The notes under the pieces were generated by a model. It made no database searches, was not told where the DNA came from, and saw only the letters and a program-made list of their open reading frames with translations. Positions 6,660-16,109 of a stretch of DNA of 64,000 nucleotides are shown here, piece after piece (position 1 is the first letter of the stretch; each line of letters starts with the position of its first letter). The DNA is taken from contig NZ_BLJA01000001.1 of assembly GCF_019972295.1 (NCBI RefSeq), positions 466,049-530,048 of the forward strand, read 5' to 3'. The stretch is from Geobacter sp. AOG2 (GTDB taxonomy: Bacteria; Desulfobacterota; Desulfuromonadia; Geobacterales; Pseudopelobacteraceae). The position numbers and the translations under genes are program-made.

Positions 6660-9167
6660 TTACGAAGGAAGCCCGTCAAAGAACGCTTCCATTCTCCCGA
6701 ATACTTCCTCCGAATTTCCCGTCACCAGCGCCGTATCGGGCAGGGAGCGCAGAAAGATCCTGCCGTAGTTCTTGGTGGTTACCCGGCGGTCGAGGATCAA
6801 CACCGCGCCGTGGTCATCCCTGCTGCGGATCAGGCGGCCAAAACCCTGGCGGAATTTTATTACCGCCTGGGGCACGGAGAACTCGCGGAAAGGATCGCCG
6901 CCGGCAGCCTGGATCTGTTCGGTGCGGGCCTGCTGTACCGGCTCGGTCGGTACCTGGAAGGGGAGCCGGGCGATGATCACCAATCTGAGCGCGTCCCCCT
7001 TAACGTCCACCCCTTCCCAAAACGAATCGGTGCCGAACAACACGGCGTTGTTTTCCTTGCGAAAGCGGGAGAGCAGGGCATGGCGCCCGGTTTCCCCCTG
7101 CCTGAGGGCCACCAGCCCCTGCCTGGCCAACTCCGGCGCCAGCGCGCCATGGACGCGGTTGAGCAGATCGTAGGAGGTGAACAGGATGAAGGCACCTCCT
7201 TTCGCGATGGTCACGGCCCGCAGGATGCGTTCCTCCAGCGCCTGGCGAAAGCCGGGCGCGGTCGGTTCGGGCATGTCCTCGGGGATGCCGGCGAAGACCT
7301 GGGAGGCGTAGTCGAAGGGGGAGGCCAGGCGCAGTTCCTTCAGGCGTTCAGGCTTCAGAAGGCCGAAGCCGGTGCGTTTTTTCAGGTAGCCGAAATCTCC
7401 CCCCACGGTCAGGGTGGCCGAGGTGACGATGATGGTCTTGATCCGGTCCAGAATCGTTTCCTTTACCTGGCCCGAGACGTCCAGGGGCGCAGCACAGAGC
7501 CTAGCCTGCACGCCCCGGTGGCCGGAGCGGGATTCGATCCAGCGGCAGTAGCCTTCGGCATCGGAGATGAAGAACAGGAGGTCGTCGGCCATTGCCTGGA
7601 GGCGCCCTTCGATACCGCCGGCATCCAGCAACTGGTCGGCCAGCTTCTCCCGCAGTTTGTCCGGCAGATCCTCGCACCGGCGCAGCAAACTGCGCAGGGC
7701 CGAGGTGTAGTCGTTCAGCGCATCGGACAGGGCATGGGTCCGCTGGCGGCATTCCTGCCAGAACGCGCCCTGTTCCACCGCCTGCGTGATCCGCAGTTTG
7801 CGCTCCCGCCCTGCCTCGCCCCCCGTCTCCCGCTCAACGGTCAGGGCCAGCCAATCCATGCTCTGCTCGGTCAGGCCGGCCAAATCGTGGGCCTTGGGAA
7901 GCAGGTGGCTTTCAAGCAGGGCCGACAGCTCGGTATAGAGCGCCTCCATGGTGTCCGGCAGATCCCGGGCCAGACGGGCGGAGATGATCGTCAGGAGACC
8001 GCTGCGGCTGGCTTTCTGGGGGACCAGCCGATGCAACTGGCGCAGGATGCCGCCGCGGGAGATGACCAGGGAGAGGTGACTGGTGGCCACATCCTCCAGG
8101 TGGTGCCCCTCGTCGAAGATCAGGCGGGTGAAGGGGGGCAGGATGGCGGTGGCGTCGTAGCCGGTCTCCTTGCGCAGCACGATGTCCGAAAGCAGCAGGG
8201 CGTGGTTGACCACCAGCACCTTGGCGGCCGAGGCCTCGCGCCGGGCCCGGTAGAAGAAACAACGGTTGAAATGCTTGCAGCGGGAGCGGCTGCATTGGTC
8301 CGCTTCGCAGCAGACTTCCTCCCAGGTGCCTTCCCGCGGGGTTAGGGCCAGGTCGCTACGGCAGCCGTCCTGGGTGCCGCGGCTCCATTCGATGATGGCG
8401 GTCAACTCCGCCGCCGCCTCGTCCGGGAACAGGGATGGCTCGGCCTCGGCGTTTTCCAGTTTACGCAGGCAGACGTAGTTGCCGCGCCCCTTGACCAGCA
8501 CGGCCTTGAATTCCAGCGAGGAGTTGCGCGCCAGAAAAGGGAGGTCCTTGCGGATCAACTGTTCCTGGAGGTTGATGGTATTGGTGGAAACCACCACCCG
8601 TTGGTTGTTGCGTACCGCCCAGAGGATCGCCGGCACCAGGTACGCCAGGGATTTGCCGGTACCGGTGCCGGCCTCGACCAGGGCTACCCGGTCGTGGTTG
8701 AATGCCTCTGCCACGGCAAAGGCCATTCGCACCTGCTCGTCGCGCTGCTCGTACCCCTTGAGGTGGGCCATCATCCCGTCCGGCGCGAAGACCCGGGCAA
8801 TCTCGTCCAGGGAGAGCAGTTCCCCCTTTTTTTCGGTAAAAGGGGACACCACCTGGTAACAGCGGGTACAGCCGTTATCGATGATCGCGAAGCCGATCCC
8901 CTGGTTGCCGGCCACCGAGGCGATGTCCATGTCCGCCCCGGAAGGGGTCAGATCACCGGAGGGGTGGTTGTGGATGACCACGTCGCCGCAGGCCGCGCGG
9001 GTGAGGATGGCGGGCACGGCCTGCTTGCTGCCGCGGGCAATGGCCTCTGTCTCGAAAACAATGCCGTCAATATTGGCCCGGCCGATGAAAAAGACCTCGT
9101 TGCCGGCGGCTGCCTCAATCTCGTGGCGCATCAGAAGCAATGCGTCGTCGCTGAAATACTTGTGCAT
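6660..9167 (-). CDS. JAMM/JAB-domain fused to a DinG/XPD-type Fe-S helicase
   Basis: This 835-residue fusion starts with a ~115-residue JAB domain carrying a complete JAMM zinc motif: H66-N-H68, seven residues, Ser76, two residues, Asp79 (HNHPSGDLTPSGAD). The rest is a superfamily-2 DNA helicase of the DinG/XPD group. It has Walker A EAGTGTGKS, four cysteines of an Fe-S domain (VCLRK, ADQCSRSRCKHFNRC), the DEAH-like box LIFDEGHHLED and motif VI QGFGRLIRS. DinG-like enzymes unwind 5'-overhang DNA, R-loops and G-quadruplexes. The JAB part resembles the RadC/Mov34 type. It could be a metallopeptidase or a nucleic-acid-binding module; the motif is intact but the substrate is unknown. The start at 9167 keeps the whole JAB domain. 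Confidence 0.85.
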   Translation of the reverse strand: MHKYFSDDALLLMRHEIEAAAGNEVFFIGRANIDGIVFETEAIARGSKQAVPAILTRAACGDVVIHNHPSGDLTPSGADMDIASVAGNQGIGFAIIDNGCTRCYQVVSPFTEKKGELLSLDEIARVFAPDGMMAHLKGYEQRDEQVRMAFAVAEAFNHDRVALVEAGTGTGKSLAYLVPAILWAVRNNQRVVVSTNTINLQEQLIRKDLPFLARNSSLEFKAVLVKGRGNYVCLRKLENAEAEPSLFPDEAAAELTAIIEWSRGTQDGCRSDLALTPREGTWEEVCCEADQCSRSRCKHFNRCFFYRARREASAAKVLVVNHALLLSDIVLRKETGYDATAILPPFTRLIFDEGHHLEDVATSHLSLVISRGGILRQLHRLVPQKASRSGLLTIISARLARDLPDTMEALYTELSALLESHLLPKAHDLAGLTEQSMDWLALTVERETGGEAGRERKLRITQAVEQGAFWQECRQRTHALSDALNDYTSALRSLLRRCEDLPDKLREKLADQLLDAGGIEGRLQAMADDLLFFISDAEGYCRWIESRSGHRGVQARLCAAPLDVSGQVKETILDRIKTIIVTSATLTVGGDFGYLKKRTGFGLLKPERLKELRLASPFDYASQVFAGIPEDMPEPTAPGFRQALEERILRAVTIAKGGAFILFTSYDLLNRVHGALAPELARQGLVALRQGETGRHALLSRFRKENNAVLFGTDSFWEGVDVKGDALRLVIIARLPFQVPTEPVQQARTEQIQAAGGDPFREFSVPQAVIKFRQGFGRLIRSRDDHGAVLILDRRVTTKNYGRIFLRSLPDTALVTGNSEEVFGRMEAFFDGLPS

Positions 9168-9319
9168 TTGGCTATAAACTTCTTTCCTGCGGACAGTGTG
9201 CCGTCGGCAATCACTGTTGTAAGTTTAGCAGCGCTGCCGGTGGGCGGCAAGGAAAAAGGGGGCTCTCCCCGGTTGAAATGATTGCCTGAGTCCGGCCTCC
9301 GTGATACATATAGTAAACG

Positions 9320-9602
9320 AGGTTGTTGAAAAACAGTCATCAGGCCTTCGTCCTCGAAGCCCCTTTTGTGACTGAGGCCTTTGGCCTCACCCTTCGGGCG
9401 CCTTCGCGGTCCAATTTCACAAGTGAAATTGTGCGGCGTAGCGCTGCTACGCCTCCGCAGGGCCTTTAGCAGAACCCTTCCGGTTCTGTCCCTGCGGGAT
9501 GAACTCCGCTGCGCTTCGTCACCGATAATCGCCGGAGGCGATTATACTGTGGATGCGACGATCTGACTATTTTTGAACAACCTGAGTTTTTCAACAGTCT
9601 GA
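9320..9602 (+). repeat. Interspersed element copy C (longest, composite)
   Basis: The copy has the same terminal structure as the others: AGGTTGTTGAAAAACAGTCA at the left, TATTTTTGAACAACCTGAG then TTTTTCAACAGTCTG at the right. At 283 bp it is a mosaic. It combines the GGCGTAGCGCTGCTACGCC core of copies A/D/F with a CACCGATAAT segment like that in B/G, plus extra small hairpins (AATTTCACAAGTGAAATT and others). It lies between divergent genes, 153 bp from the helicase start and about 40 bp from the mtnA start. Confidence 0.82.
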
Positions 9603-9641
9603 TGGTAAACTGCCTTTATAACCCCGTACAAGGAGCTTTGC

Positions 9642-10682
9642 ATGTCCTTCCGCACCATCGAGTGGCGCGACAACACCGTGATCATGATCGACCAGACCCG
9701 TTTGCCGGGAGAAGAGGTCTACAATACCTACGAGGATTTTAAGTCCGTGGCCGAGGCCATCAAAGGTATGATCGTCCGGGGAGCGCCGGCCATCGGAGTT
9801 GCGGCGGCCATGGGGGTTGCTCTGGGGGCGCGGGAGATCATCGCCGATACCCAGGAGTCGTTTTTCCGCCAGTTGGAGAATGTCTGCGAGGTCATGGCCC
9901 GCACCCGCCCCACTGCGGTCAACCTGTTCTGGGCCATTGATCGGATGAAGCGAGTGGCGGAGGCCAACCGCGGCAAGACGCTCGATCAGATCCGGGAGGC
10001 ACTCAAAAAAGAGGCCATCCGTATCGAAGAGGAGGATTTGACTATCTGCCGCAACATCGGCAAATGGGGGGCCACCCTGATCCCTCAGGGGGCCACGATC
10101 CTGACCCACTGCAACGCCGGTGGCCTGGCCACCGCCGGCTACGGCACCGCCCTGGGGGTGATCCGCGCAGCCCACGAAGCGGGCAAGGGAATCAAGGTCT
10201 TTGCCGACGAAACCCGCCCCTGGCTGCAAGGGGCTCGCCTGACTGCCTGGGAACTGGTCAAGGAGGGAATCCCCGCCACCCTGATCTCCGACAATATGGC
10301 CGGTTTTTTTATGAACCGCGGCGAGATAACCTGCTGCGTGGTTGGGGCGGACCGTATCGCCGCCAACGGCGATACGGCCAACAAGATCGGCACCTATTCG
10401 GTGGCCGTGCTGGCCAAGGAGAACAATATCCCTTTCTATGTGGCCGCGCCGGTCTCGACCCTGGACCTCTCCCTGAGCGACGGCAGCCAGATCCCCATCG
10501 AGGAGCGCCACGCGGGTGAAGTGACCCATATCAAAGGGATCGCCATCGCCCCCACGGGGATCAGCGTCCGCAACCCGGCCTTCGACGTCACGCCGGCCCG
10601 TTATATTACCGCCATCATCACCGAAAAGGGGATTGTCAGCGGCGACTACCTCTTCGGGCTCAGGAAGGCCGCAGGTATCTGA
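9642..10682 (+). CDS. mtnA: Methylthioribose-1-phosphate isomerase
   Basis: MtnA converts 5-methylthioribose-1-phosphate to methylthioribulose-1-phosphate in the methionine salvage pathway. The 346-residue product is of normal length. It shows [16 protein letters not shown] (phosphate-site region, about residues 43-58), [14 protein letters not shown] with the catalytic Cys (about 156), [19 protein letters not shown] with the catalytic Asp region, and the C-terminal [12 protein letters not shown]. The ATG follows AAGGAG by 8 nt. No other salvage gene is adjacent. glnE starts 3 nt downstream, so the two are probably one transcript. The related eIF2B/ribose-1,5-bisphosphate isomerase families are less likely given the exact motif set. 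Confidence 0.95.
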   Translation: MSFRTIEWRDNTVIMIDQTRLPGEEVYNTYEDFKSVAEAIKGMIVRGAPAIGVAAAMGVALGAREIIADTQESFFRQLENVCEVMARTRPTAVNLFWAIDRMKRVAEANRGKTLDQIREALKKEAIRIEEEDLTICRNIGKWGATLIPQGATILTHCNAGGLATAGYGTALGVIRAAHEAGKGIKVFADETRPWLQGARLTAWELVKEGIPATLISDNMAGFFMNRGEITCCVVGADRIAANGDTANKIGTYSVAVLAKENNIPFYVAAPVSTLDLSLSDGSQIPIEERHAGEVTHIKGIAIAPTGISVRNPAFDVTPARYITAIITEKGIVSGDYLFGLRKAAGI

Positions 10683-10685
10683 CCC

Positions 10686-13600
10686 ATGCCAGGGGAACGA
10701 TTCTTCCGGGAATTCAGCCGGATAATGGGACTGGACGACCATGACGGTCGTACGCGGGAACTGGCCGCTTTCCTGGAGTCACGGGGCTTTCTCCACGGCG
10801 AGCGCTCGGCAGAAAATATTATCCTGACCGCGTCACATTTCCCTACTGACTCGCTGCATCGTATTGTTGCCGGCTCACTGTTGTCCCCCCTGCCCGACAT
10901 TGCGCTCAACGCCTTTGAGCGTCTGGCGGGCGCCATCCCCCCCGAAGATCTGGCCGAAATAGCGCACCGCGGGAAACGTCTGGGGCAGTTTATTCTGTTG
11001 TGCGGTTCTTCGCCGTTCCTGGTTAACCTTATCTTCAAAACCCCCGCCATATTCCGCTGGCTGTTTCTGGAGAATGCCATCGACCTCGCCCGGAAAGAGG
11101 GTGAGATGTTGGATGCCCTGCGTTCCCGGGTGGATGACACGACCGACTTCGCGGAACTGCTCCGGGTGTTGCGCTGCTTCAAGCGGGCCGAGATCCTGCG
11201 CATTGCCGCCCGCGATTTGAACGGTCTTGCTGCGCTGGAGGAGGTGACCGGCGAGCTTTCCAGCCTGGCGTCCGCATCGCTGCAGGTGGCCTATGAGGTG
11301 TGCCGCCGTTGTCTGATCCGGGAATACGGCGTGCCCCTGACGGAGGGGGAGGACGGACTTCGCGAAGCAGAGATGGTCGTGATCGGTATGGGTAAACTGG
11401 GGGGGAATGAACTGAATTTCTCTTCGGACATCGACATTATCTACTTCTACGAATCGGACCGGGGCGAGACCAGCGGGATCGGAGTCGATCCCGGAGGACG
11501 GACGGGCGTTATCTCGCTGCACGGTTTTTTCAACAAGCTGGGGGAGATGATCAGCAAAGCCCTTTCCCTGGTTACCGAGGATGGTTTTGTCTTCCGTGTG
11601 GACATGGGACTGCGGCCGGAGGGCAAATCCGGCGATATGGCGATTTCAGTGCGCTCGGCGGAGATCTACTACGAATCGTGGGGCCAGTCGTGGGAGCGGA
11701 CGGCCATGCTCAAGGCGAGGCCCGTGGCCGGTTCCCTGGAGTTGGGCGACCGGTTGCTGAAGATGCTCCAGCCGTTCGTCTACCGGAAATACCTCGATTA
11801 CAACCTGATCGAGGATATGAAGAATATGAAGCAGAAGATCGACGCCTCCCTGGCCCGCTCCATGGAAGGGGAGGCAAACCTCAAGCTGGGGCGGGGAGGG
11901 ATTCGGGAGATCGAGTTTTTCATCCAGGCCCTGCAACTGGTGTACGCCGGAAAGAACCCCAACCTGCGGGAACGCAATTCGCTCCGGGCGCTGGACGCCC
12001 TGTTGGCGGTACGCCTGATCTCGGACGACGATCATCGCAAGCTCTCCGAGGCCTATCGCTTCCTGCGGACGGTCGAACATCGCATCCAGGTGGTTCAGGA
12101 ACGTCAAACCCACAACCTGCCCGCCAAAGAGGAGGAACTGGGGGCGCTGGCGCGGCGTTGCGGCTTCCTGCGCCCCACGGGTACGGCGCGGTTCCTGGAA
12201 ACGCTGGAGGAGCATCGCGGCAATGTCTCGGCCATCTACGGGAATCTGTTCCATTCCCGCGACGAGAAGCTTAAACAGGATGTGGATCCCCGGGTGCTCC
12301 TTTTTCTCGATACCAAGGCAGATCCCGACCTGGTCAAGGACATGCTGGCCGAACGACGATTCGAGGACGTGGAACGCGCCTACGCAAACCTGCAATCGCT
12401 CCGCCGCGGCCCCGAAAGCGGCAACCTTACCGAGCGCGGCCGCCGCATCCTGGAAAAGATCGCCCCGCTGCTTTTACAGGAGACCTTCCTGTCGCCCGAT
12501 CCCGATATGGCCCTTGCCAATCTGGAGCGCTTTCTGGCCATCATCGGCACCCGTTCCTCCTACTACGCCCTCCTGGCCGAAAACAGGGAGACGCTCAAGC
12601 TGCTGGTGTCCCTGTTCAGTATGTCCGAATTCCTTTCCAAGATCCTGATCGGCCATCCGGAGTTGCTGGACAGCATGGTGGACCGGAGTTACGCTTCCAC
12701 GCTCAAGTCCCGGGATATGATGACCATGGAACTGGACAGCCTGCTGGAGCGAACCGACTACTTCGAGGAGCAATTGGATCTGCTGCGGCGTTACCGCAAC
12801 GAGGAGTTTCTGCGCATCGGCCTGAACGACATCCACGGCAAGCTGGCCCAGGGAGAGGCGACCGCCCAGTTGACCGTGCTGGGCGAGGCCTGCCTGGGGG
12901 CGGCTTATCGCCTGGCTGCTCTGGACCTGAAGCGCTTCGGGCGCCCGATGTACCGTTTCGAGGGCAGGAATGCGGAGGCATCGCTGGCGGTGATCGCAAT
13001 GGGCAAGCTGGGTGGAGGCGATCTCAACTATCATTCCGACCTGGACATCATCTTCGTCTATGACCACCAGGGCGCAACGAACGGCGAGAAGCAGGTTTCC
13101 AACCATGAATACTTTGCCAAACTGGCCCAAAAGATCATCTCGATCCTGAGCATGCAGACCCGCGAGGGGTATGTCTACAAGATCGACACCCGCCTGCGGC
13201 CGTCGGGCAACGCCGGCCCGCTGGTCACCTCCCTCGATTCGTTCCTCGAGTATCACCGCAAGGAGGCCCAGATCTGGGAACGCCAGGCGCTTACCAAGGC
13301 CCGCGTGGTACTGGGGGATGAAGGGCTGGGCGGCCAGCTGCAGGACGTTATTCGCCATACGGTCTACGGGGCGTCCATCGATGACGAGGGGCGCCGCGAG
13401 ATCCACCGGCTGCGGATGCGCATGGAGAACGAACTGGCGCGGGAGAAGAGCGGCAGCTACAATATCAAGACCGGCCGGGGCGGGATCGTCGATGTGGAAT
13501 TCGTTGCCCAGTATCTGCAACTCAAGTACGGCTGCGGCTATCCGGAGCTGCGCACCACCAGCACCATCGTGGTCCTCAAGGAGATCAACTCCCTGGGGCT

Positions 13601-13859
13601 TTTGCCGCACGACGACGCGGAGGCGTTACTCTCCGGTTTTACGTTCCTGCGCAGATTGGAAAACCGTCTGCGCATCATTCACGACTACTCGGTGAACGAT
13701 CTGGCCGGATCCAAAAGCTACATGAACAAGCTGGCCCGACGGTTGGGGTACGATCCTGCGTTGAAAAATCCCGGCGCTTTGCTTATCAGCGATTACGAAG
13801 AGACAACCGGCAAAATCCGGGACTGCTATGCCAGGATTCTTGGGGAGTCGGCGCTCTGA
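10686..13859 (+). CDS. glnE: Bifunctional glutamine synthetase adenylyltransferase/adenylyl-removing enzyme
   Basis: GlnE adds AMP to, or removes it from, glutamine synthetase in response to the PII state and glutamine. The 1057-residue product (somewhat longer than the E. coli enzyme) has the two expected nucleotidyltransferase halves. The N-terminal removase has GMGKLGGNELNFSSDIDIIY (about residues 236-255). The C-terminal transferase has AMGKLGGGDLNYHSDLDIIF (about 770-789). Helical PII-binding/linker domains follow each half (KLGRGGIREIEFFIQALQL and KTGRGGIVDVEFVAQYLQL). The gene begins 3 nt after mtnA and ends 12 nt before the UGA-containing gene. No frame damage is visible. Confidence 0.96.
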   Translation: MPGERFFREFSRIMGLDDHDGRTRELAAFLESRGFLHGERSAENIILTASHFPTDSLHRIVAGSLLSPLPDIALNAFERLAGAIPPEDLAEIAHRGKRLGQFILLCGSSPFLVNLIFKTPAIFRWLFLENAIDLARKEGEMLDALRSRVDDTTDFAELLRVLRCFKRAEILRIAARDLNGLAALEEVTGELSSLASASLQVAYEVCRRCLIREYGVPLTEGEDGLREAEMVVIGMGKLGGNELNFSSDIDIIYFYESDRGETSGIGVDPGGRTGVISLHGFFNKLGEMISKALSLVTEDGFVFRVDMGLRPEGKSGDMAISVRSAEIYYESWGQSWERTAMLKARPVAGSLELGDRLLKMLQPFVYRKYLDYNLIEDMKNMKQKIDASLARSMEGEANLKLGRGGIREIEFFIQALQLVYAGKNPNLRERNSLRALDALLAVRLISDDDHRKLSEAYRFLRTVEHRIQVVQERQTHNLPAKEEELGALARRCGFLRPTGTARFLETLEEHRGNVSAIYGNLFHSRDEKLKQDVDPRVLLFLDTKADPDLVKDMLAERRFEDVERAYANLQSLRRGPESGNLTERGRRILEKIAPLLLQETFLSPDPDMALANLERFLAIIGTRSSYYALLAENRETLKLLVSLFSMSEFLSKILIGHPELLDSMVDRSYASTLKSRDMMTMELDSLLERTDYFEEQLDLLRRYRNEEFLRIGLNDIHGKLAQGEATAQLTVLGEACLGAAYRLAALDLKRFGRPMYRFEGRNAEASLAVIAMGKLGGGDLNYHSDLDIIFVYDHQGATNGEKQVSNHEYFAKLAQKIISILSMQTREGYVYKIDTRLRPSGNAGPLVTSLDSFLEYHRKEAQIWERQALTKARVVLGDEGLGGQLQDVIRHTVYGASIDDEGRREIHRLRMRMENELAREKSGSYNIKTGRGGIVDVEFVAQYLQLKYGCGYPELRTTSTIVVLKEINSLGLLPHDDAEALLSGFTFLRRLENRLRIIHDYSVNDLAGSKSYMNKLARRLGYDPALKNPGALLISDYEETTGKIRDCYARILGESAL

Positions 13860-13871
13860 GAGGGGGTAACC

Positions 13872-14138
13872 GTGAACATCCGCAAGAAGTTTCTCGATTA
13901 TGAGTACGAAGAGGTGTTGGACGGCCGCACGCGCGAGTTGATCCGCGTGGGGTGCGCCATCGCCGTGGGGTGTCCCACCTGACTGAAGAAACACTTCGCG
14001 GCCGCGAAGTCCTACGGCGCCACGGACGCCGAACTCCGTGAAGCGATCGCCTACGGCGCCATCGCCCCCGGCGGCAGGGCCAAGAACTTTGCCCTGGATA
14101 TGCTGGCGGAGATTGAAGAGGAAAACCCGAATCCGTGA
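13872..14138 (+). CDS. AhpD/CMD-like selenoprotein with in-frame UGA (Sec37)
   Basis: Read from GTG 13872 (AGGGGG five nt upstream), the frame runs 88 codons to TGA 14136-14138 with one internal TGA at 13980-13982. Decoded as Sec, it gives GCAIAVG-C34-P-T-U37-L-K-K-H41, followed by YGATDAELREAIAYGAIAPG. This is the carboxymuconolactone-decarboxylase/AhpD fold, whose active site is normally CxxC-x3-H with a Glu on the helix before it. The second cysteine is thus replaced by Sec. A perfect 7-bp hairpin with loop GGCC begins 11 nt after the UGA. tRNA-Sec and two selB genes occur in the window. Likely role: small thiol/selenol redox or peroxide protein. Alternative: an inactivated CMD gene, which the intact downstream frame and the hairpin argue against. 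Confidence 0.85.
13993..14010 (+). promoter_or_regulatory. Putative bacterial SECIS hairpin for the AhpD-like gene
   Basis: ACTTCGC and GCGAAGT form seven perfect base pairs around the loop GGCC. The loop begins 18 nt after the UGA, inside the distance known for bacterial SECIS elements (roughly 16-37 nt), and starts with G as expected. The hairpin lies inside the coding region, as bacterial SECIS must. It resembles the second candidate at 63802 in stem sequence (TTCGC/GCGAA). Confidence 0.7.
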
Positions 14139-14314
14139 CGTCTCCACGGCTCCGTGTGTCCGGGAGGCCCCAGTCTTTGCCCCTGCGAAGATGGCGGCAA
14201 CCCGCCGGAGGAACGGCAGAGCGAGTGACGTGTTGCGGCACGTGCGCCGGGGGGGCAGGCCCTTCCGGCCACTGCGGCATTCCGGCGTCACGGATTCAGG
14301 GGTGGTAGAAAACG

Positions 14315-14343
14315 ATGCGGGCGGGGAATATCTCCGCCCGCAT
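14315..14343. terminator. Bidirectional hairpin terminator between convergent genes
   Basis: ATGCGGGCGG pairs with CCGCCCGCAT across a short A+T loop. T-rich sequence follows on the + side. It separates the AhpD-like selenoprotein gene from the convergent DUF116 operon. The 14139-14314 stretch before it holds no gene I can support. Confidence 0.6.
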
Positions 14344-14352
14344 TATTGTGTG

Positions 14353-15150
14353 TCAGGCGGTTGGGGGAGCGGCTTCTTCCGGGAGGATCACCTGGCTCAG
14401 GGCCTCGTCGATTTTGGCGGTATCGACGGTGGTATTGAAACAGGGGCCGAAAGGGCGATCGTTGAGGATGCCGATTACCGGCAGGGGGTAGCAATCCTTG
14501 ATACCGGAGGTGAGGTCGCGTTCGCACGCCACTGCCAGTACCAGTTTCGGGCGCTTCTCCACGATCACTTTGCGTGCCAGGGTGCCCCCGGTGGCCACCG
14601 ATATGTCCACATGGTACTTTCGTCCGATGTCCACCAAACCCTTGATGTCGCACCGACCGCATTGCACGCACTTCTTTATGTCGCCCGTGACCTTGATCTC
14701 GCAGTCGAACAACTGGATGCAGTGGGGGAGCAGCACCAGGATGCGATCGGGCTTGACCTTCTGGCGCTGCGAGACGACCAGGCTGTTGTTCATGGCAATG
14801 AAGGATTGGCGGATACTGTCCTTGTCGAGCCCCAGCCCGCGCCCTACCAGCTCGATCATCGGCAGGAGGAATTTGATGACCACCAGGCGCATGAAGCGGG
14901 TGAAGAAGATGTCCTTCCCCAGGGCGGTGGTCAGCACCAACAGGCCGGTTCCCAGGATGGCAACGCCCGAGAGCACCGCCACAACGATGCCGACGATGTG
15001 GGGCAGCCGGGGGTGGATATTGGCGAGGCCGCGATTGGGAACCCACCAGGCGAGAAAGATCAGGCCCACCACGATCAGGCAGGTAAAACCCATCAGCGAG
15101 ATGAACAGGCGTTTGCGGGGAGGGGTATTGGTCTCTTTTGTGCCGGTCAT
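14353..15150 (-). CDS. DUF116 family membrane-anchored protein
   Basis: The 265-residue protein matches the DUF116 pattern. Two N-terminal membrane helices (about residues 16-38 and 50-74) are followed by a cytosolic domain with LPHCIQLFDCEIKV, a cysteine cluster KKCVQCGRCDIKG, VATGGTLARK, AVACERDLTSGI and RPFGPCFNTTVD. The conserved cysteines suggest an Fe-S or metal site. No reaction is established for the family. Its start overlaps the fmt stop by one base, so it belongs to the def-fmt-DUF116 transcript. This order suggests a link to translation initiation or formyl metabolism, which is inference from context only. Confidence 0.85.
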   Translation of the reverse strand: MTGTKETNTPPRKRLFISLMGFTCLIVVGLIFLAWWVPNRGLANIHPRLPHIVGIVVAVLSGVAILGTGLLVLTTALGKDIFFTRFMRLVVIKFLLPMIELVGRGLGLDKDSIRQSFIAMNNSLVVSQRQKVKPDRILVLLPHCIQLFDCEIKVTGDIKKCVQCGRCDIKGLVDIGRKYHVDISVATGGTLARKVIVEKRPKLVLAVACERDLTSGIKDCYPLPVIGILNDRPFGPCFNTTVDTAKIDEALSQVILPEEAAPPTA

Positions 15151-16109
15151 TATTGCCTGTCTCCGCCGCCGGTTTCACCGCCAAGCCGGGAACCTTCCAG
15201 CACCGGGCAGCCGGCCAGGAAACTGGCCGAATCCAAACGTTTTTTTCCTGCCGTCTGCAACTCTTCGATAATCAGGCTTCCCGTCAGACAGGCGACCTCA
15301 AACGTCCCTTTGGCGGCACGCAGCACCGTACCCGGTTGGCCGTTGCCGGTTCCAACCCGCGTGCGGTAGATCTTGAGTGCCTGGCCGTCCATGAGAGTAT
15401 AGGCGACGGGCCAGACGCTCAGGCCGCGCACCTGGTTGTGGATGGCGCGGGCGTCGCGGCACCAGTCGATCAGGCCATCCTCCTTCTTCAACATGGGGGC
15501 ATAGCAGGAGAGGGCGTTGTCCTGCTCCCGCGGGGATATGGAGGCGGTATGGAGGCCGTCCAGGGTTTCGGCCAGCAATTGTGCGCCCATCACGGACATG
15601 CGATCGTGAAGTGAGGTGATATTCTCGTCCTCATCGATGGGGGTGGAGCGGCTTAACAGCATCGGGCCGGTATCCAGGCCAACGTCCATCAGCATGGTGG
15701 TGACGCCGGTTTCCCGTTCTCCGTTGACGATGCTCCAGTTGAGCGGCGCAGCGCCCCGGTAACGGGGGAGGAGTGAGGCATGGACGTTGATGCAGCCATG
15801 GGGCGGGATTTCCAGGAGCGCCTTGGGAAGGATCTGCCCGAAAGCCACCACCACGATCACGTCCGGTTTGAGCTGCAAGATGCTCTCGATGAAGGCGGGC
15901 TCGCGCACCTTGAGGGGTTGGCGCACCGGGATGCCGTGATGCAGGGCCAGCTCCTTGACCGGGGGCGGCATCAACTTCTGGCCGCGCCCTTTGGGCCGGT
16001 CCGGTTGGGTAACCACCGCCACCAGGTCTTCTCCGCGGTCGATAAGGACCTGTAGCGTGGGGCACGCGAATTCGGGGGTCCCCATGAAAATCACCCGCCA
16101 GCCGGTCAT
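15150..16109 (-). CDS. fmt: Methionyl-tRNA formyltransferase
   Basis: Fmt transfers a formyl group from 10-formyl-tetrahydrofolate to initiator Met-tRNA. The 319-residue product is standard length. It shows FMGTPEFACPTLQVL (residues 8-22), the catalytic block INVHASLLPRYRGAAPLNWS with the Asn/His pair, and DVGLDTGPML with the catalytic Asp. The C-terminal OB-like domain covers about residues 205-319. It overlaps def by ATGA at its start and DUF116 by one base at its end, so the three genes are translationally coupled. Confidence 0.96.
   Translation of the reverse strand: MTGWRVIFMGTPEFACPTLQVLIDRGEDLVAVVTQPDRPKGRGQKLMPPPVKELALHHGIPVRQPLKVREPAFIESILQLKPDVIVVVAFGQILPKALLEIPPHGCINVHASLLPRYRGAAPLNWSIVNGERETGVTTMLMDVGLDTGPMLLSRSTPIDEDENITSLHDRMSVMGAQLLAETLDGLHTASISPREQDNALSCYAPMLKKEDGLIDWCRDARAIHNQVRGLSVWPVAYTLMDGQALKIYRTRVGTGNGQPGTVLRAAKGTFEVACLTGSLIIEELQTAGKKRLDSASFLAGCPVLEGSRLGGETGGGDRQ

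Noticed and set aside
6633-8345. 570-residue open frame antisense to the JAMM-DinG helicase
   Set aside because: Shadow frame caused by G+C bias; the sense frame has all helicase motifs.
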